NCBI RefSeq assembly: GCF_051200875.1 | Contig: NZ_CP195191.1 | Span: 2,604,001 to 2,668,000 of the forward strand | DNA from: Pseudotabrizicola sp051200875 | GTDB lineage: Bacteria; Pseudomonadota; Alphaproteobacteria; Rhodobacterales; Rhodobacteraceae | Length of the DNA: 64,000 bases | Direction: 5' to 3' | Shown here: piece by piece, positions 50,002 through 58,672 of the stretch | How positions within the stretch are numbered: the stretch's first letter is position 1 | Layout of the letters: the number at the start of each line of letters is the position of its first letter | Made by a program: the position numbers and the translations under genes | Notes under the pieces: model-generated | Told to the model about the DNA's origin: nothing | Seen by the model: the letters and a program-made list of their open reading frames with translations, nothing else | Database searches by the model: none

Positions 50002-51096
50002 ATGATGACAACACCACTGACCTTTCTAGGAATTGAATCCAGCTGCGATGATACCGCTGCCGCGATTGTTCGTGCTGGGGAACGGACAGAGATTCTCTCA
50101 AATGTTGTCGAAGGTCAAACAAGTCTGCACGCTGCTTTTGGGGGTGTTGTTCCTGAAATCGCAGCCCGTGCCCACGCCGAAAGGTTGGATGACTGTGTCG
50201 AGCGGGCCTTATCAGAAGCGAAATTGCGGATTGGTCAGTTAGATGGGATCGCCGTAACCGCCGGCCCTGGACTCATCGGGGGCGTTCTGTCCGGGGTGAT
50301 GTTGGCCAAGGGACTTGCGTTAGCAGCTGGATTGCCGCTTGTCGGTATTAACCATCTTGCGGGCCATGCGCTTACCCCGCGACTTTCAGATAGGCTCACA
50401 TTTCCTTATCTGATGCTTTTGGTCTCAGGGGGGCACTGCCAGTTCTTGGTCGTGCGCGGCCCGGAAGAGTTCAAACGGCTTGGCGGGACGATAGACGACG
50501 CTCCCGGAGAGGCATTTGATAAAGTCGCAAAGATGCTTGGCCTTGCCCAACCGGGCGGCCCGCATGTTGAGGCCGAGGCTAGTGGCGGCGACCCGGCTCG
50601 TTTTCTGCTGCCACGTCCTCTTTTGGACAGGCCGGGTTGCGACCTCTCTTTTTCTGGCCTGAAAACGGCTGTCCTTCGCGCTCGAGATCAACTGATCTTA
50701 CAACAGAACGGCTTAACTCGACAAGACCGGCGCGACCTTTGTGCAGGGTTTCAAACTTCTGTTGCAGACGTGTTGGCCGAGAAAACTCGCCGGGCCATTG
50801 TCAGCTATCTGCAGGAACTTCCCGCAACGCCAGCTTTTGCCCTCGCCGGTGGAGTTGCGGCCAATATGGCAATTCGTGCCAAGTTAGAGACTGTTTGCAA
50901 CGAATTTGGACTGATTTTCTCTGCCCCTCCACTTCGACTTTGCACCGATAATGCCGCAATGATCGCTTTTGCCGGAATAGAAAGATTTCGACTGGGGCAA
51001 CGCGACGGGATGGACCTCTCTGCGCGCCCACGGTGGCCTTTGGACGATTCGGCGCCCGCTTTGATCGGCTCCGGAAAGAAAGGAGCGAAAGCATGA
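50002..51096 (+). CDS. tsaD: tRNA N6-adenosine threonylcarbamoyltransferase
   Basis: The protein has 364 residues. The start is at the first of two adjacent ATGs (50002, 50005); a longer frame running back to 49798 is antisense to hemD and rejected. ASKHA family motifs are FLGIESSCDDTAAAIV, AFGGVVPEIAARAH, the metal-binding INHLAGHA, LLVSGGHCQF, TIDDAPGEAFDKVAKML and CTDNAAMIAFAG. It attaches the threonylcarbamoyl group to A37 of ANN-decoding tRNAs. Its stop overlaps the gpsA start by 4 bases. Confidence 0.97.
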   Translation: MMTTPLTFLGIESSCDDTAAAIVRAGERTEILSNVVEGQTSLHAAFGGVVPEIAARAHAERLDDCVERALSEAKLRIGQLDGIAVTAGPGLIGGVLSGVMLAKGLALAAGLPLVGINHLAGHALTPRLSDRLTFPYLMLLVSGGHCQFLVVRGPEEFKRLGGTIDDAPGEAFDKVAKMLGLAQPGGPHVEAEASGGDPARFLLPRPLLDRPGCDLSFSGLKTAVLRARDQLILQQNGLTRQDRRDLCAGFQTSVADVLAEKTRRAIVSYLQELPATPAFALAGGVAANMAIRAKLETVCNEFGLIFSAPPLRLCTDNAAMIAFAGIERFRLGQRDGMDLSARPRWPLDDSAPALIGSGKKGAKA

Positions 51097-52049
51097 GTAT
51101 AACTGTTCTGGGCGCCGGGGCCTTCGGTACCGCTTTGGCAGTATCAATTGGAAAGGAACGGTCGGTAACACTCTGGGCTCGCGATGCCGGCTCTCTGGCG
51201 GAGAACCGCGAGAGCGCGCGACTGCCAGGAATTGAACTGCCGGAGAATACCAGAGTTGTCGCGGACCTAGACACTGCTTTGAATGCAGACACAGTATTGT
51301 TTGCGATGCCGATGCAAAGTCTATCGCAGTTTTTAAGAAGTATTTCGGTCAGCCTCGTCGATAAGTCACTGGTCGCCTGCTGCAAAGGTTTGGATTTAAC
51401 CTCCCTTCAGGGCCCTGCAACGCTTCTTGCAGAACGCTGTCCAGACTCGAAGGCGGCTATTCTGACTGGCCCAAGTTTTGCCACTGATATTGCCAAAGGA
51501 CTGCCCACTGCTTTGACCCTGGCCTGTTCAAACGAAGAGGCTGCACTAAAGCTGCAAAAATCACTCTCGACCACCAATTTGAGACTTTATCGCACGACAG
51601 ACTTCGTCGGTGCGGAACTTGGTGGCGCTCTAAAGAATGTCATCGCTATTGCGGCGGGGATCGTCATGGGCGCCGGTTTGGGTGACAGCGCGCGCGCTGC
51701 AGTCATGACGCGAGGGTTTGCAGAACTTAGCCGTTTTGCGACCGTGAGAGGGGCTCGGCCAGATACACTCATGGGCCTTTCAGGCTTCGGAGATCTGGTA
51801 TTGACTTGTACCTCTGATCAGTCGCGCAATTTCCGCCACGGGTTCGCACTGGGCAAGGGCCAAGCCACAGACACAAATGTGACCGTGGAAGGAGTTGCTA
51901 CCGCGCTTGCTGTGTTAAACCATGTCCGAAATACGGAAATCGAGTCACTCCTGCCGATTACAACAATGGTTGCCGGTGTCACCCAAGGCCAGATATCCGT
52001 TGCGAACGCGATCCACGCCCTGATGTCACGCCCCTTGAAGGAAGAATAG
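51093..52049 (+). CDS. gpsA: Glycerol-3-phosphate dehydrogenase [NAD(P)+]
   Basis: The protein has 318 residues from the ATG overlapping the tsaD stop. The NAD-binding motif is ITVLGAGAFGTALAVSI, with GPSFATDIAKGLPTALTL, the catalytic Lys in ELGGALKNVIAIAAGI, and LSGFGDLVLTCTSDQSRNF. It makes sn-glycerol 3-phosphate for phospholipid synthesis. It is second in a four-gene operon with tsaD, the YciI gene and the EVE gene. Confidence 0.96.
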   Translation: MSITVLGAGAFGTALAVSIGKERSVTLWARDAGSLAENRESARLPGIELPENTRVVADLDTALNADTVLFAMPMQSLSQFLRSISVSLVDKSLVACCKGLDLTSLQGPATLLAERCPDSKAAILTGPSFATDIAKGLPTALTLACSNEEAALKLQKSLSTTNLRLYRTTDFVGAELGGALKNVIAIAAGIVMGAGLGDSARAAVMTRGFAELSRFATVRGARPDTLMGLSGFGDLVLTCTSDQSRNFRHGFALGKGQATDTNVTVEGVATALAVLNHVRNTEIESLLPITTMVAGVTQGQISVANAIHALMSRPLKEE

Positions 52050-52050
52050 A

Positions 52051-52323
52051 ATGCGCTTTGCCCTGATCTGCATTGATAAACCGAACCATCTCAACATTCG
52101 GACTGAAAACCGGCCCGCTCATCTGAAACATATTGAAGACAGCGGTGTGGTCGAGATGGCAGGACCATTCTTATCGGACGAGGGTGGCATGTGCGGCAGC
52201 CTTGTGGTGCTGTCGGTCGAAAGCCGAGAGGCAGCCCAAGCTTGGGCAGAGGCAGACCCATACGCGAAAGCCGGGCTGTTCCAAAGCGTCGACATCCGTG
52301 AATGGAAGAAGGTCATAGGATGA
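52051..52323 (+). CDS. YciI-family protein
   Basis: The protein has 90 residues. The ferredoxin-like YciI fold is indicated by ICIDKPNHLNIRTENRPAHL, the conserved HLKHIEDSGVVEMAGPF and the EAAQAWAEADPYAKAGLFQS end, which is a close family match. YciI proteins are small and often stand-alone; relatives have hydrolase or dehalogenase-type activity but no general function is set. It begins one base after gpsA and overlaps the EVE gene by 4 bases. Confidence 0.9.
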   Translation: MRFALICIDKPNHLNIRTENRPAHLKHIEDSGVVEMAGPFLSDEGGMCGSLVVLSVESREAAQAWAEADPYAKAGLFQSVDIREWKKVIG

Positions 52324-52733
52324 ACTTTTGGCTTTTTAAGTCCGAACCAGACGCTTGGAGCTGGACACAGCAGGTGCAAAAGGGCGATTTGGGCGAAGAA
52401 TGGACGGGAGTCCGCAATTATCAGGCGCGCAACAACATGCGCGCCATGAAAATTGGTGATCGCGGCTTTTTCTATCATTCGAATATTGGAAAAGAGATGG
52501 TTGGCATTGTGGATGTCATCAAGCTATCCGCTCCGGACAGTACCACTGACGATCCCAAGTGGGACTGCGTGACAATACGCGCGGTAGAAGAATTGAAGTG
52601 CCCTGTCAGTCTGGACACATGCAAAGTCACACCCGGCCTTGAAAACATGGTCTTGGTCAACAATACCCGTTTATCCGTACAACCGGTGTCACCCGAAGAA
52701 TGGGCAATTATCTGCAAGATGGGTGGGCTTTAG
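52320..52733 (+). CDS. EVE-domain protein
   Basis: The protein has 137 residues from the ATG in the ATGA overlap with the YciI gene. The EVE (PUA-like) fold is shown by MNFWLFKSEPDAWSWTQ, the GVRNYQARNNMRAMKIGDRG block that forms the base-reading pocket, FYHSNIGKEMVGIVDV and SVQPVSPEEWAIICKMGG. EVE domains bind modified bases in nucleic acids. This compact stand-alone form is widespread in proteobacteria. It ends the tsaD operon. Confidence 0.93.
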   Translation: MNFWLFKSEPDAWSWTQQVQKGDLGEEWTGVRNYQARNNMRAMKIGDRGFFYHSNIGKEMVGIVDVIKLSAPDSTTDDPKWDCVTIRAVEELKCPVSLDTCKVTPGLENMVLVNNTRLSVQPVSPEEWAIICKMGGL

Positions 52734-52769
52734 GCTGACCGATTGAGCAAAGTAACAATGAATGCGGGA

Positions 52770-52863
52770 ATGGGGGATTCCCAACCCACAAGGAACCCCC
52801 CATCCACCCCACGTGCTCCCCTGGCACCGCACGTGTCTCTGAAAGGTTCCGGGCCTACTGCCC
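52770..52863 (+). ncRNA. Three consecutive hairpins after the EVE gene (structured RNA or terminator region)
   Basis: Hairpin 1 pairs 52770-52781 with 52792-52803 (11 of 12 pairs, 10-base loop). Hairpin 2 pairs CACGTGC (52810-52816) with GCACGTG (52829-52835). Hairpin 3 pairs GGGC (52851-52854) with GCCC (52860-52863). No U-run follows, so these are not simple intrinsic terminators. The region lies between the convergent EVE and copZ genes. A 51-codon open frame (52758-52913) also crosses it, but its Pro-rich product looks non-coding. I cannot match it to a known RNA family. Confidence 0.4.
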
Positions 52864-52940
52864 TAAGCCACATCATAACGCACGCCCATGATGGCCAGCA
52901 AATGCCAACGTGATAAGCTTTAACTCAAAGTTGTGCTAAC

Positions 52941-53135
52941 TTAAGCAAGAACGCTTTCATATCCCGCCTTTTTCATCGCATCAGCCAAAGACGAAGCCGG
53001 CAATTGGCTATCAATTGAAACGGTCCGCGTTGCCAAATCACATTCAACCTTGGCCGAACCGTCGGCAGCCTTGATCGACTTTTCTATCGCACTCGTGCAG
53101 TGACCGCAGCTCATATCGGGTACCGAGAACTTCAT
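52941..53135 (-). CDS. copZ: Copper chaperone with one HMA domain (CopZ-like)
   Basis: The protein has 64 residues forming one HMA domain with the metal motif MSCGHC near the N-terminus and a closing GYESV typical of the fold. It carries Cu(I) in the cytoplasm and hands it to CopA. AAAGGA lies about 9 bases before the ATG. It is divergent from copA and has its own MerR-type promoter at 53168-53198. Confidence 0.93.
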   Translation of the reverse strand: MKFSVPDMSCGHCTSAIEKSIKAADGSAKVECDLATRTVSIDSQLPASSLADAMKKAGYESVLA

Positions 53136-53167
53136 AACAGTTAATCCTTTCCGTTTGATACAAATGA

Positions 53168-53198
53168 TAGATAGGGGTTCCAGCTGCTAGAAGGTCAA
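53168..53198 (-). promoter_or_regulatory. CueR-type promoter of copZ
   Basis: On the minus strand TTGACC (plus 53193-53198) and TATCTA (plus 53168-53173) are separated by exactly 19 bases, the long spacer that marks MerR-family activated promoters. The spacer contains the dyad TTCTAGCAGCTGGAA. It ends about 30 bases before the copZ start. Confidence 0.8.
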
Positions 53199-53246
53199 GC
53201 CCCAGCAGTTTACTGCGATAAAGTCGCACAGCAGCGCGGCCACACC

Positions 53247-53277
53247 TTGACCCTCCAGTAGATGGAATGATTAATCT
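53247..53277 (+). promoter_or_regulatory. CueR-type promoter of copA
   Basis: TTGACC (53247-53252) and TAATCT (53272-53277) are separated by 19 bases containing the imperfect dyad CTCCAGTAGATGGAAT. This is again MerR-type geometry and lies 30 bases before the copA start. Confidence 0.8.
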
Positions 53278-53306
53278 GAATAAAGACGGCAATTTTGGAG
53301 GCCGAC

Positions 53307-55772
53307 TTGCACAAGATCACACCTATCAGCCTTTCGGTGGAAGGGATGACCTGCGCCTCATGCGTCGGTCGGGTAAGCAAGGGCCTGACGGCAATTGACG
53401 GGCTCTCTGACGTATCTGTTAATCTGGCATCAGAAACGGCTCAGTTTAGGACAGATCGTGCAGACCTAATAGCCACAGCCGCCGAAACGCTCGCAAATTT
53501 GGGCTATCCAGCGCGAACGTCGACTGTGACGCTAAACATCGAATCCATGTCGTGCGCATCTTGTGTTGGTCGCGTGGATCACGCCTTGGCCGCAGTGCCG
53601 GGCGTTCTGGAAGTGAACGTAAATCTTGCTGCGGAAACAGCGCGTGTTACCTACCTGGAAGGCGCTGTTTCTGTTCAGGACCTGCTGAAAGCAAGCGCCG
53701 ATATTGGTTATCCAGCGCATCCGGCACAAATGCATGCGACATTAGATCGTTCAGCACGCAAGGATGCCGAGGCGCAAGATCTTCGGAAGAAGGCACTGTT
53801 CGCAGCAACACTGGCGCTCCCCGTCTTTATTGTTGAGATGGGAGGTCACGTGATTCCGGCCTTTCACATGTTCATTGCCGAAACGATTGGCCATCACACG
53901 AGTTGGTCGGTCCAATGGCTTTTGACGACCATCGTCCTGCTTGGCCCTGGCAGGCAGTTCTTTGAAAAGGGGATTCCCGCTCTGCTTAAGGCTGCGCCCG
54001 ACATGAACAGTCTTGTCGCTTTGGGAACAGGGTCGGCCTACACGTATTCTGTCATTGCAACCTTCGCTCCGGATCTTCTACCCGATGATGTTCGGGCTGT
54101 TTATTTCGAAGCCGCTGCTGTCATCGTCGTCCTGATCCTTGTCGGACGCTGGCTGGAGGCCCGAGCGAAAGGACGGACTGGTGCCGCGATTCAAAAGCTT
54201 CTCGGCCTTCAGGTTCGCACAGCTCGTATCATCCGGAACGCCGAAGCCGTTGAGGTGGCAATCGAAGATCTACAGGTTGGTGATAGCGTCTTGGTTCGGC
54301 CTGGCGAACGCATTCCAGTCGATGGTGATGTCATCGAAGGCGAAAGCCATGTCGATGAGAGCATGATTACCGGAGAACCAATTCCGGCAGCAAAAACTGT
54401 TGGCAGCACAGTTACCGGAGGAACCGTAAATGGCGGTGGCAGTCTGACATTCAGGGCCACCAAGGTTGGGCGAGACACAGTCTTGTCTCAAATCATTCAG
54501 ATGGTCGAAACGGCCCAAGGAGCAAAGCTGCCCATTCAAGGAATGGTTGATCGAATTACGCTTTGGTTCGTGCCCGCAGTGATGGCTGCGGCGGCTGTTA
54601 CCGTGGCTGTCTGGCTGATCTTCGGGCCAGAGCCGTCTCTGACCTACGCCCTTGTTGCCGGTGTTTCCGTGCTGATCATTGCCTGCCCATGTGCCATGGG
54701 ATTGGCAACCCCGACATCTATTATGGTTGGGACAGGTCGCGCGGCTGAAATCGGTGTTCTCTTTAGAAAAGGGGATGCTCTGCAATCCCTTGGCTCTATC
54801 GCAGTCGTCGCCTTGGACAAGACAGGAACTGTCACCCAAGGCCGTCCGGAGCTGACAGATTTAGCACTGGCCAAAGGATTCTCTCGAAAGGATGTTCTTG
54901 CACTGGTCGGGTCCGTCGAGGCGCGATCAGAGCACCCTGTTGCTGCGGCCATTCATCGTGCAGCTGTGGACGACGGAGTTTCCTTAAAGCCGGTGACAGA
55001 GTTTACAGCTGTGGCTGGGCATGGCGTGCGCGCTAAAGTTGGCGACGCAGTCGTAGTTGTTGGGGCGGACCGAATGATGGCAAGAGAAGGCATCGACTTT
55101 GCCGACTTGGCCGAATCCGAGCGCTCTTTTGCACTGCATGGCAGAACCGCTCTCTTTGCTGCAGTAGATGGTAAAGTCACAGCCGTCTTTGGGGTATCAG
55201 ACCCGGTAAAACCATCCAGCCGCGATGCGATTTCTGCACTTCGTGGATTGGGGCTACAGGTTGTGATGATAACCGGAGACAAGCAAGAGACGGCTGAGGT
55301 GATCGCAAAGGAAGTCGGTGTTGATCATGTCATTGCCGGCGTTTTGCCAGGAGGCAAAGTAGAGGCCTTAGATAGACTCCGCAGTCAGGGGAAAGTTGCA
55401 TTCGTAGGTGACGGGATCAACGATGCGCCCGCCTTGGCGCACGCAGATGTTGGTATTGCCATCGGAACAGGAACGGATGTTGCCATTGAAAGCGCCGACG
55501 TGGTCCTTATGTCGGGCGATCTTCGGGGCGTGGTAAACGCCTTCACCGTCTCGCGTCATACCATGTCGAACATAGCACAAAACCTCGTTTGGGCTTTTGG
55601 CTACAATGTTGCACTAATTCCTGTTGCCGCGGGCCTGCTCTTTCCCAAATTTGGAATATTACTTTCTCCAATGCTGGCGGCTGGCGCGATGGCGCTGTCG
55701 TCCGTCTTTGTATTGTCAAATGCGTTACGGCTTCGTCGTATAGCGCCCGCGATGAAGGAACAGACCTCGTGA
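53307..55772 (+). CDS. copA: Cu(I)-exporting P1B-1 ATPase
   Basis: The protein has 821 residues from the TTG at 53307, chosen because GGAGG at 53297-53301 ends five bases upstream; another TTG at 53295 overlaps that site. Two N-terminal HMA domains carry GMTCASC and SMSCASC. The membrane metal site is CPC (LIIACPCAMG). Catalytic motifs are TGEP, ALDKTGTVTQG, SEHPVAAAIH and VGDGINDAPALAHADVGIA, and the C-terminal helices have YNVALIPVAAG and MALSSVFVLSNALRL, the MxxSS motif of Cu(I) pumps. It exports Cu(I) to the periplasm. Its stop overlaps the cueR start (GTGA). Confidence 0.96.
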   Translation: MHKITPISLSVEGMTCASCVGRVSKGLTAIDGLSDVSVNLASETAQFRTDRADLIATAAETLANLGYPARTSTVTLNIESMSCASCVGRVDHALAAVPGVLEVNVNLAAETARVTYLEGAVSVQDLLKASADIGYPAHPAQMHATLDRSARKDAEAQDLRKKALFAATLALPVFIVEMGGHVIPAFHMFIAETIGHHTSWSVQWLLTTIVLLGPGRQFFEKGIPALLKAAPDMNSLVALGTGSAYTYSVIATFAPDLLPDDVRAVYFEAAAVIVVLILVGRWLEARAKGRTGAAIQKLLGLQVRTARIIRNAEAVEVAIEDLQVGDSVLVRPGERIPVDGDVIEGESHVDESMITGEPIPAAKTVGSTVTGGTVNGGGSLTFRATKVGRDTVLSQIIQMVETAQGAKLPIQGMVDRITLWFVPAVMAAAAVTVAVWLIFGPEPSLTYALVAGVSVLIIACPCAMGLATPTSIMVGTGRAAEIGVLFRKGDALQSLGSIAVVALDKTGTVTQGRPELTDLALAKGFSRKDVLALVGSVEARSEHPVAAAIHRAAVDDGVSLKPVTEFTAVAGHGVRAKVGDAVVVVGADRMMAREGIDFADLAESERSFALHGRTALFAAVDGKVTAVFGVSDPVKPSSRDAISALRGLGLQVVMITGDKQETAEVIAKEVGVDHVIAGVLPGGKVEALDRLRSQGKVAFVGDGINDAPALAHADVGIAIGTGTDVAIESADVVLMSGDLRGVVNAFTVSRHTMSNIAQNLVWAFGYNVALIPVAAGLLFPKFGILLSPMLAAGAMALSSVFVLSNALRLRRIAPAMKEQTS

Positions 55773-56158
55773 ACATCAAGGAAGTTTCGCAACGGTCCAG
55801 TCTGCCCGCTAAGACCATTCGCTATTACGAAGAGATCGGTCTTATCTCTCCGCTTCGTTCAGAAAATGGATATCGCAGCTTTCGAGAGAAAGACTTGCAT
55901 AAACTTGCGTTCATCGGTCGGGCAAGGACCCTGGGCTTTACCATAGAAGATTGCCGAACGCTGTTGGCGCTTTACGAGGACGAAAACCGTGCGAGTGCAC
56001 AGGTCAAATCCGTGACCGAAGACCACCTGCGCGCCATTGATGAAAAGATTGCACAACTTCAGTCGATGCGGTCGACGCTAGCGCATTTGATAGACTGCTG
56101 TGCCGGCGATAGTCGTCCAGACTGCCCTATCCTGAAAGACTTGGCACAGCCCGTTTAA
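55769..56158 (+). CDS. cueR: Cu(I)-responsive MerR-family regulator
   Basis: The protein has 129 residues from a GTG that overlaps the copA stop. The MerR helix-turn-helix is NIKEVSQRSSLPAKTIRYYE followed by EIGLISPLRSENGYRSF, then a long dimerisation helix. The metal loop DCCAGDSRPDCPI holds two Cys in the CueR spacing, which select Cu(I), Ag(I) or Au(I). It should activate the two 19-bp-spacer promoters at 53168-53198 and 53247-53277. Its stop overlaps the stop of the convergent metal permease gene (shared TTTAA). Confidence 0.93.
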   Translation: MNIKEVSQRSSLPAKTIRYYEEIGLISPLRSENGYRSFREKDLHKLAFIGRARTLGFTIEDCRTLLALYEDENRASAQVKSVTEDHLRAIDEKIAQLQSMRSTLAHLIDCCAGDSRPDCPILKDLAQPV

Positions 56159-56979
56159 GCGATTTGTTTTATGCGCCAGTTCCGTAGGACAAAAGCAGCA
56201 ATAAAGATGACCGTCAAAACGACTATGATCGTCGGAGCAGGGGCGGAGTCAATAAAGAAACTTAGGTAGATTCCGACGATCGAGGCCAACCACGTCACGA
56301 AAATGGCCACAGGAAGCATCTGACCAAACCTGCGTGTCAACAAGAAGGCAATAGCGCCAGGCGCGATAAGCAATCCGATGGAGAGGATAATTCCCACGGC
56401 CGACAATGTGCCAACGATGGTTAGAGAGATAAGGGCTAGCAAACCATAATGTAGCCGACCAACAGGGAGTCCGACCGCTTTTGCCTGAATTGGATCAAAA
56501 GCCTGCACGAGGAAGTCCTTGCGCTTGGCAAGAATAATGAAACCGACAAAGACGGCGATGGTTGCTGCAACCATCAAATCGGCATCTTTGACCCCAAGCA
56601 TATTGCCAAAAAGTATGTGATCCAGATGAACCTCTGTTCGGATTTTTGTGTATAGCACCATCCCGAAGCCAAACATCCCCGAGAACACGATCCCCATCAC
56701 CGTGTCCTCTTTGACTCTGCTGTTTCCGGAAAGGAAGCCCGTACCAACCGCGCAAACCATCCCAGCGGCAAAGGCACCAATGATCAAAGGGATTCCAGCG
56801 AGATAAGCGATCACGACGCCCGGAAGAACGGCGTGGCTGATAGCGTCGCCCATCAAGGACCAGCCCTTTAGCACCAGAAAACAGGACAGGAGGCTGGTTG
56901 GAATTGCAAGTAGCGCCATGACCAAGAAGGCCTTGTTCATGAATGCGAACTGAAACGGCAGAAGAAGGCTGTCGATCAT
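56155..56979 (-). CDS. sitD: Metal ABC transporter permease (SitD/MntB-like)
   Basis: The protein has 274 residues from the ATG at 56979 in an ATGA overlap with the upstream permease gene. It has eight or so membrane helices of the ABC-3 family, with LLSCFLVLKGWSLMGDAISH near the N-terminus and SAVGIILSIGLLIAPGAIAF in the second half. It is one of two paralogous permeases, the arrangement of SitABCD-type Mn(II)/Fe(II) importers rather than ZnuABC, which has one. Confidence 0.85.
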   Translation of the reverse strand: MIDSLLLPFQFAFMNKAFLVMALLAIPTSLLSCFLVLKGWSLMGDAISHAVLPGVVIAYLAGIPLIIGAFAAGMVCAVGTGFLSGNSRVKEDTVMGIVFSGMFGFGMVLYTKIRTEVHLDHILFGNMLGVKDADLMVAATIAVFVGFIILAKRKDFLVQAFDPIQAKAVGLPVGRLHYGLLALISLTIVGTLSAVGIILSIGLLIAPGAIAFLLTRRFGQMLPVAIFVTWLASIVGIYLSFFIDSAPAPTIIVVLTVIFIAAFVLRNWRIKQIA

Positions 56980-57833
56980 GATTGCCTCAGTGCAGCAGCA
57001 ATGCGCCTTCGTGCCGCAAGATAGCCGTGCTTTGGTGCCCAAACGAAGGCAACAAGGAAGATCAGAGTCTGAAGTGTGACGATCAACCCGCCGGTGGCCC
57101 CATCCAGAAAAAAGCTTAGATATGCGCCAAAAAAGCTGGTTGTGGCGCCGATGGCGACGCTAAGCAAAAGCAATCTCGGAAATCGGTCTGTAAGCAAATA
57201 AGCCGTGGCTCCGGGCGTCACCACCATTGCGATGACCAAAAAGGCGCCGACGGTTTGCAGGGCTGCAACGCAAGATGCCGAAAGCAGCGTAAAGAAGGTC
57301 AGCTTTAGCAAATCAGGTCGCAAACCGATGCTTCGCGCATGGCTTTCATCAAAGAAGGTCACCATCAAATCTTTCCACTTGGCCAGTAGGACGGCGAAGG
57401 AAACAACGCCGATCACAGCTAGTTGCAGCGTGTCTTCGGGTGTGATCGCAAGAATATTGCCCATGGTAATGGTCTCGACACTGACAGAAAGCGGCGAAAT
57501 CGAAACCATGAAAAGGCCAAGTCCAAAGAAGGCAGTAAAGATCAGGCCGATGATCGTGTCCTGCTTTAGGCCCGTGCGTTGACCCAAGAACAACATTGCA
57601 GCCGCCGCCAAGCCGCCAGCCGCAAAGGCCCCAAGCGCAAAGGGGAGGCCCAGCATGTAAGCGCCAGCTACTCCGGGAACGATAGAATGGCTAAGGGCAT
57701 CGCCAATCAACGACCACCCTTTCAACATAAGATAGGCAGAAAGAAACGCACATAAGCCGCCGACCATCGCGCTAACCCACATGGCCGTAAACATGTAGTT
57801 GTAGCTGAAGGGCTGCGTCAGTGTCTCAATCAT
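56976..57833 (-). CDS. sitC: Metal ABC transporter permease (SitC-like)
   Basis: The protein has 285 residues of the ABC-3 family: AYLMLKGWSLIGDALSHSIV near the N-terminus, the TGLKQDTIIGLIFTAFFGLG segment and TVGAFLVIAMVVTPGATAYL in the second half. It is paralogous to the following gene product and the two should form a heterodimeric pore. It overlaps both neighbours by 4 bases. Confidence 0.87.
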   Translation of the reverse strand: MIETLTQPFSYNYMFTAMWVSAMVGGLCAFLSAYLMLKGWSLIGDALSHSIVPGVAGAYMLGLPFALGAFAAGGLAAAAMLFLGQRTGLKQDTIIGLIFTAFFGLGLFMVSISPLSVSVETITMGNILAITPEDTLQLAVIGVVSFAVLLAKWKDLMVTFFDESHARSIGLRPDLLKLTFFTLLSASCVAALQTVGAFLVIAMVVTPGATAYLLTDRFPRLLLLSVAIGATTSFFGAYLSFFLDGATGGLIVTLQTLIFLVAFVWAPKHGYLAARRRIAAALRQS

Positions 57834-58672
57834 TGGCTGCCGTCGCTATCATAGACAACGAAGGGGCGTTCGTCGTCCGTGATGACCCTTACCTTGCGAT
57901 GATCATCATCGTCGTGCAGATCTGAACCGCCCAACACAAAATGGCGAAGTACGCCACCGAACGCCCGCTCAAGGTTCTTTTGGGTGAAGACTTCCGAAGT
58001 AAGCCCGTGTGCCAGCACCGTCTGTTTCACCAAGATCGTACGATCACAGAATTCCGGAACAGACCCTAGATTATGGGTGGAAACAAGCATCACCCGTCCC
58101 TCATCACGCATCGCGCGCAGAAGGGCTATGATGGCTTCCTCGGTCTGTACATCCACGCCAGTAAAAGGCTCGTCCAGCAAGATCACCTTACCGTCCTGTG
58201 CTAGCGCCCGCGCCAAGAACACCCGCTTTCTCTGACCACCGGAAAGTTCGCCAATCTGCCTTTTGCGGAAGTCGCTCATGTTCACGCGGTGCAATGCGTC
58301 CGTGACCGCCTGCTTGTCCGCAGCGCTAGGATGACGAAAGAAACCCATATGCCCATAGCGCCCCATCATCACCACGTCTTCGACAAGGACGGGAAAGCTC
58401 CAATCGACCTCCTCTGCTTGAGGGACGTAGGCGACAATATTCTGCTTAAGCGCTTCTCGAACGGGCATGCCCATGACAGTTATCTGGCCCTGCGCGACAG
58501 GCAGGAACCCCATAATTGCTTTGAACAGTGTAGATTTGCCTGCCCCGTTTACCCCAACGAGCGCTGCAATCGTGCCGATCGGCAACTCAAAACTGGCTTC
58601 CTTTAGGGCTGCGTTGCCATTTCGATATGTGACCGTCACGTTCTTTGCGGAAATCCCCGAACTTCCGGTCAT
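57830..58672 (-). CDS. sitB: Metal ABC transporter ATP-binding protein (SitB-like)
   Basis: The protein has 280 residues. Walker A is GVNGAGKST, signature LSGGQRKR, Walker B VILLDEPFTGVD, and the H-loop is in MLVSTHNLGSVPEF. The block VAYVPQAEEVDWSFPVLVED is specific to manganese/zinc/iron ATPases. The C-terminal tail has a DLHDDDDHRK stretch that may bind metal. It overlaps both neighbours by 4 bases. Confidence 0.9.
   Translation of the reverse strand: MTGSSGISAKNVTVTYRNGNAALKEASFELPIGTIAALVGVNGAGKSTLFKAIMGFLPVAQGQITVMGMPVREALKQNIVAYVPQAEEVDWSFPVLVEDVVMMGRYGHMGFFRHPSAADKQAVTDALHRVNMSDFRKRQIGELSGGQRKRVFLARALAQDGKVILLDEPFTGVDVQTEEAIIALLRAMRDEGRVMLVSTHNLGSVPEFCDRTILVKQTVLAHGLTSEVFTQKNLERAFGGVLRHFVLGGSDLHDDDDHRKVRVITDDERPFVVYDSDGSQ

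Noticed and set aside
52758..52913. 51-codon open frame after the EVE gene
   Set aside because: Pro/Thr-rich product without a ribosome site; the DNA is better explained by the hairpins it contains.
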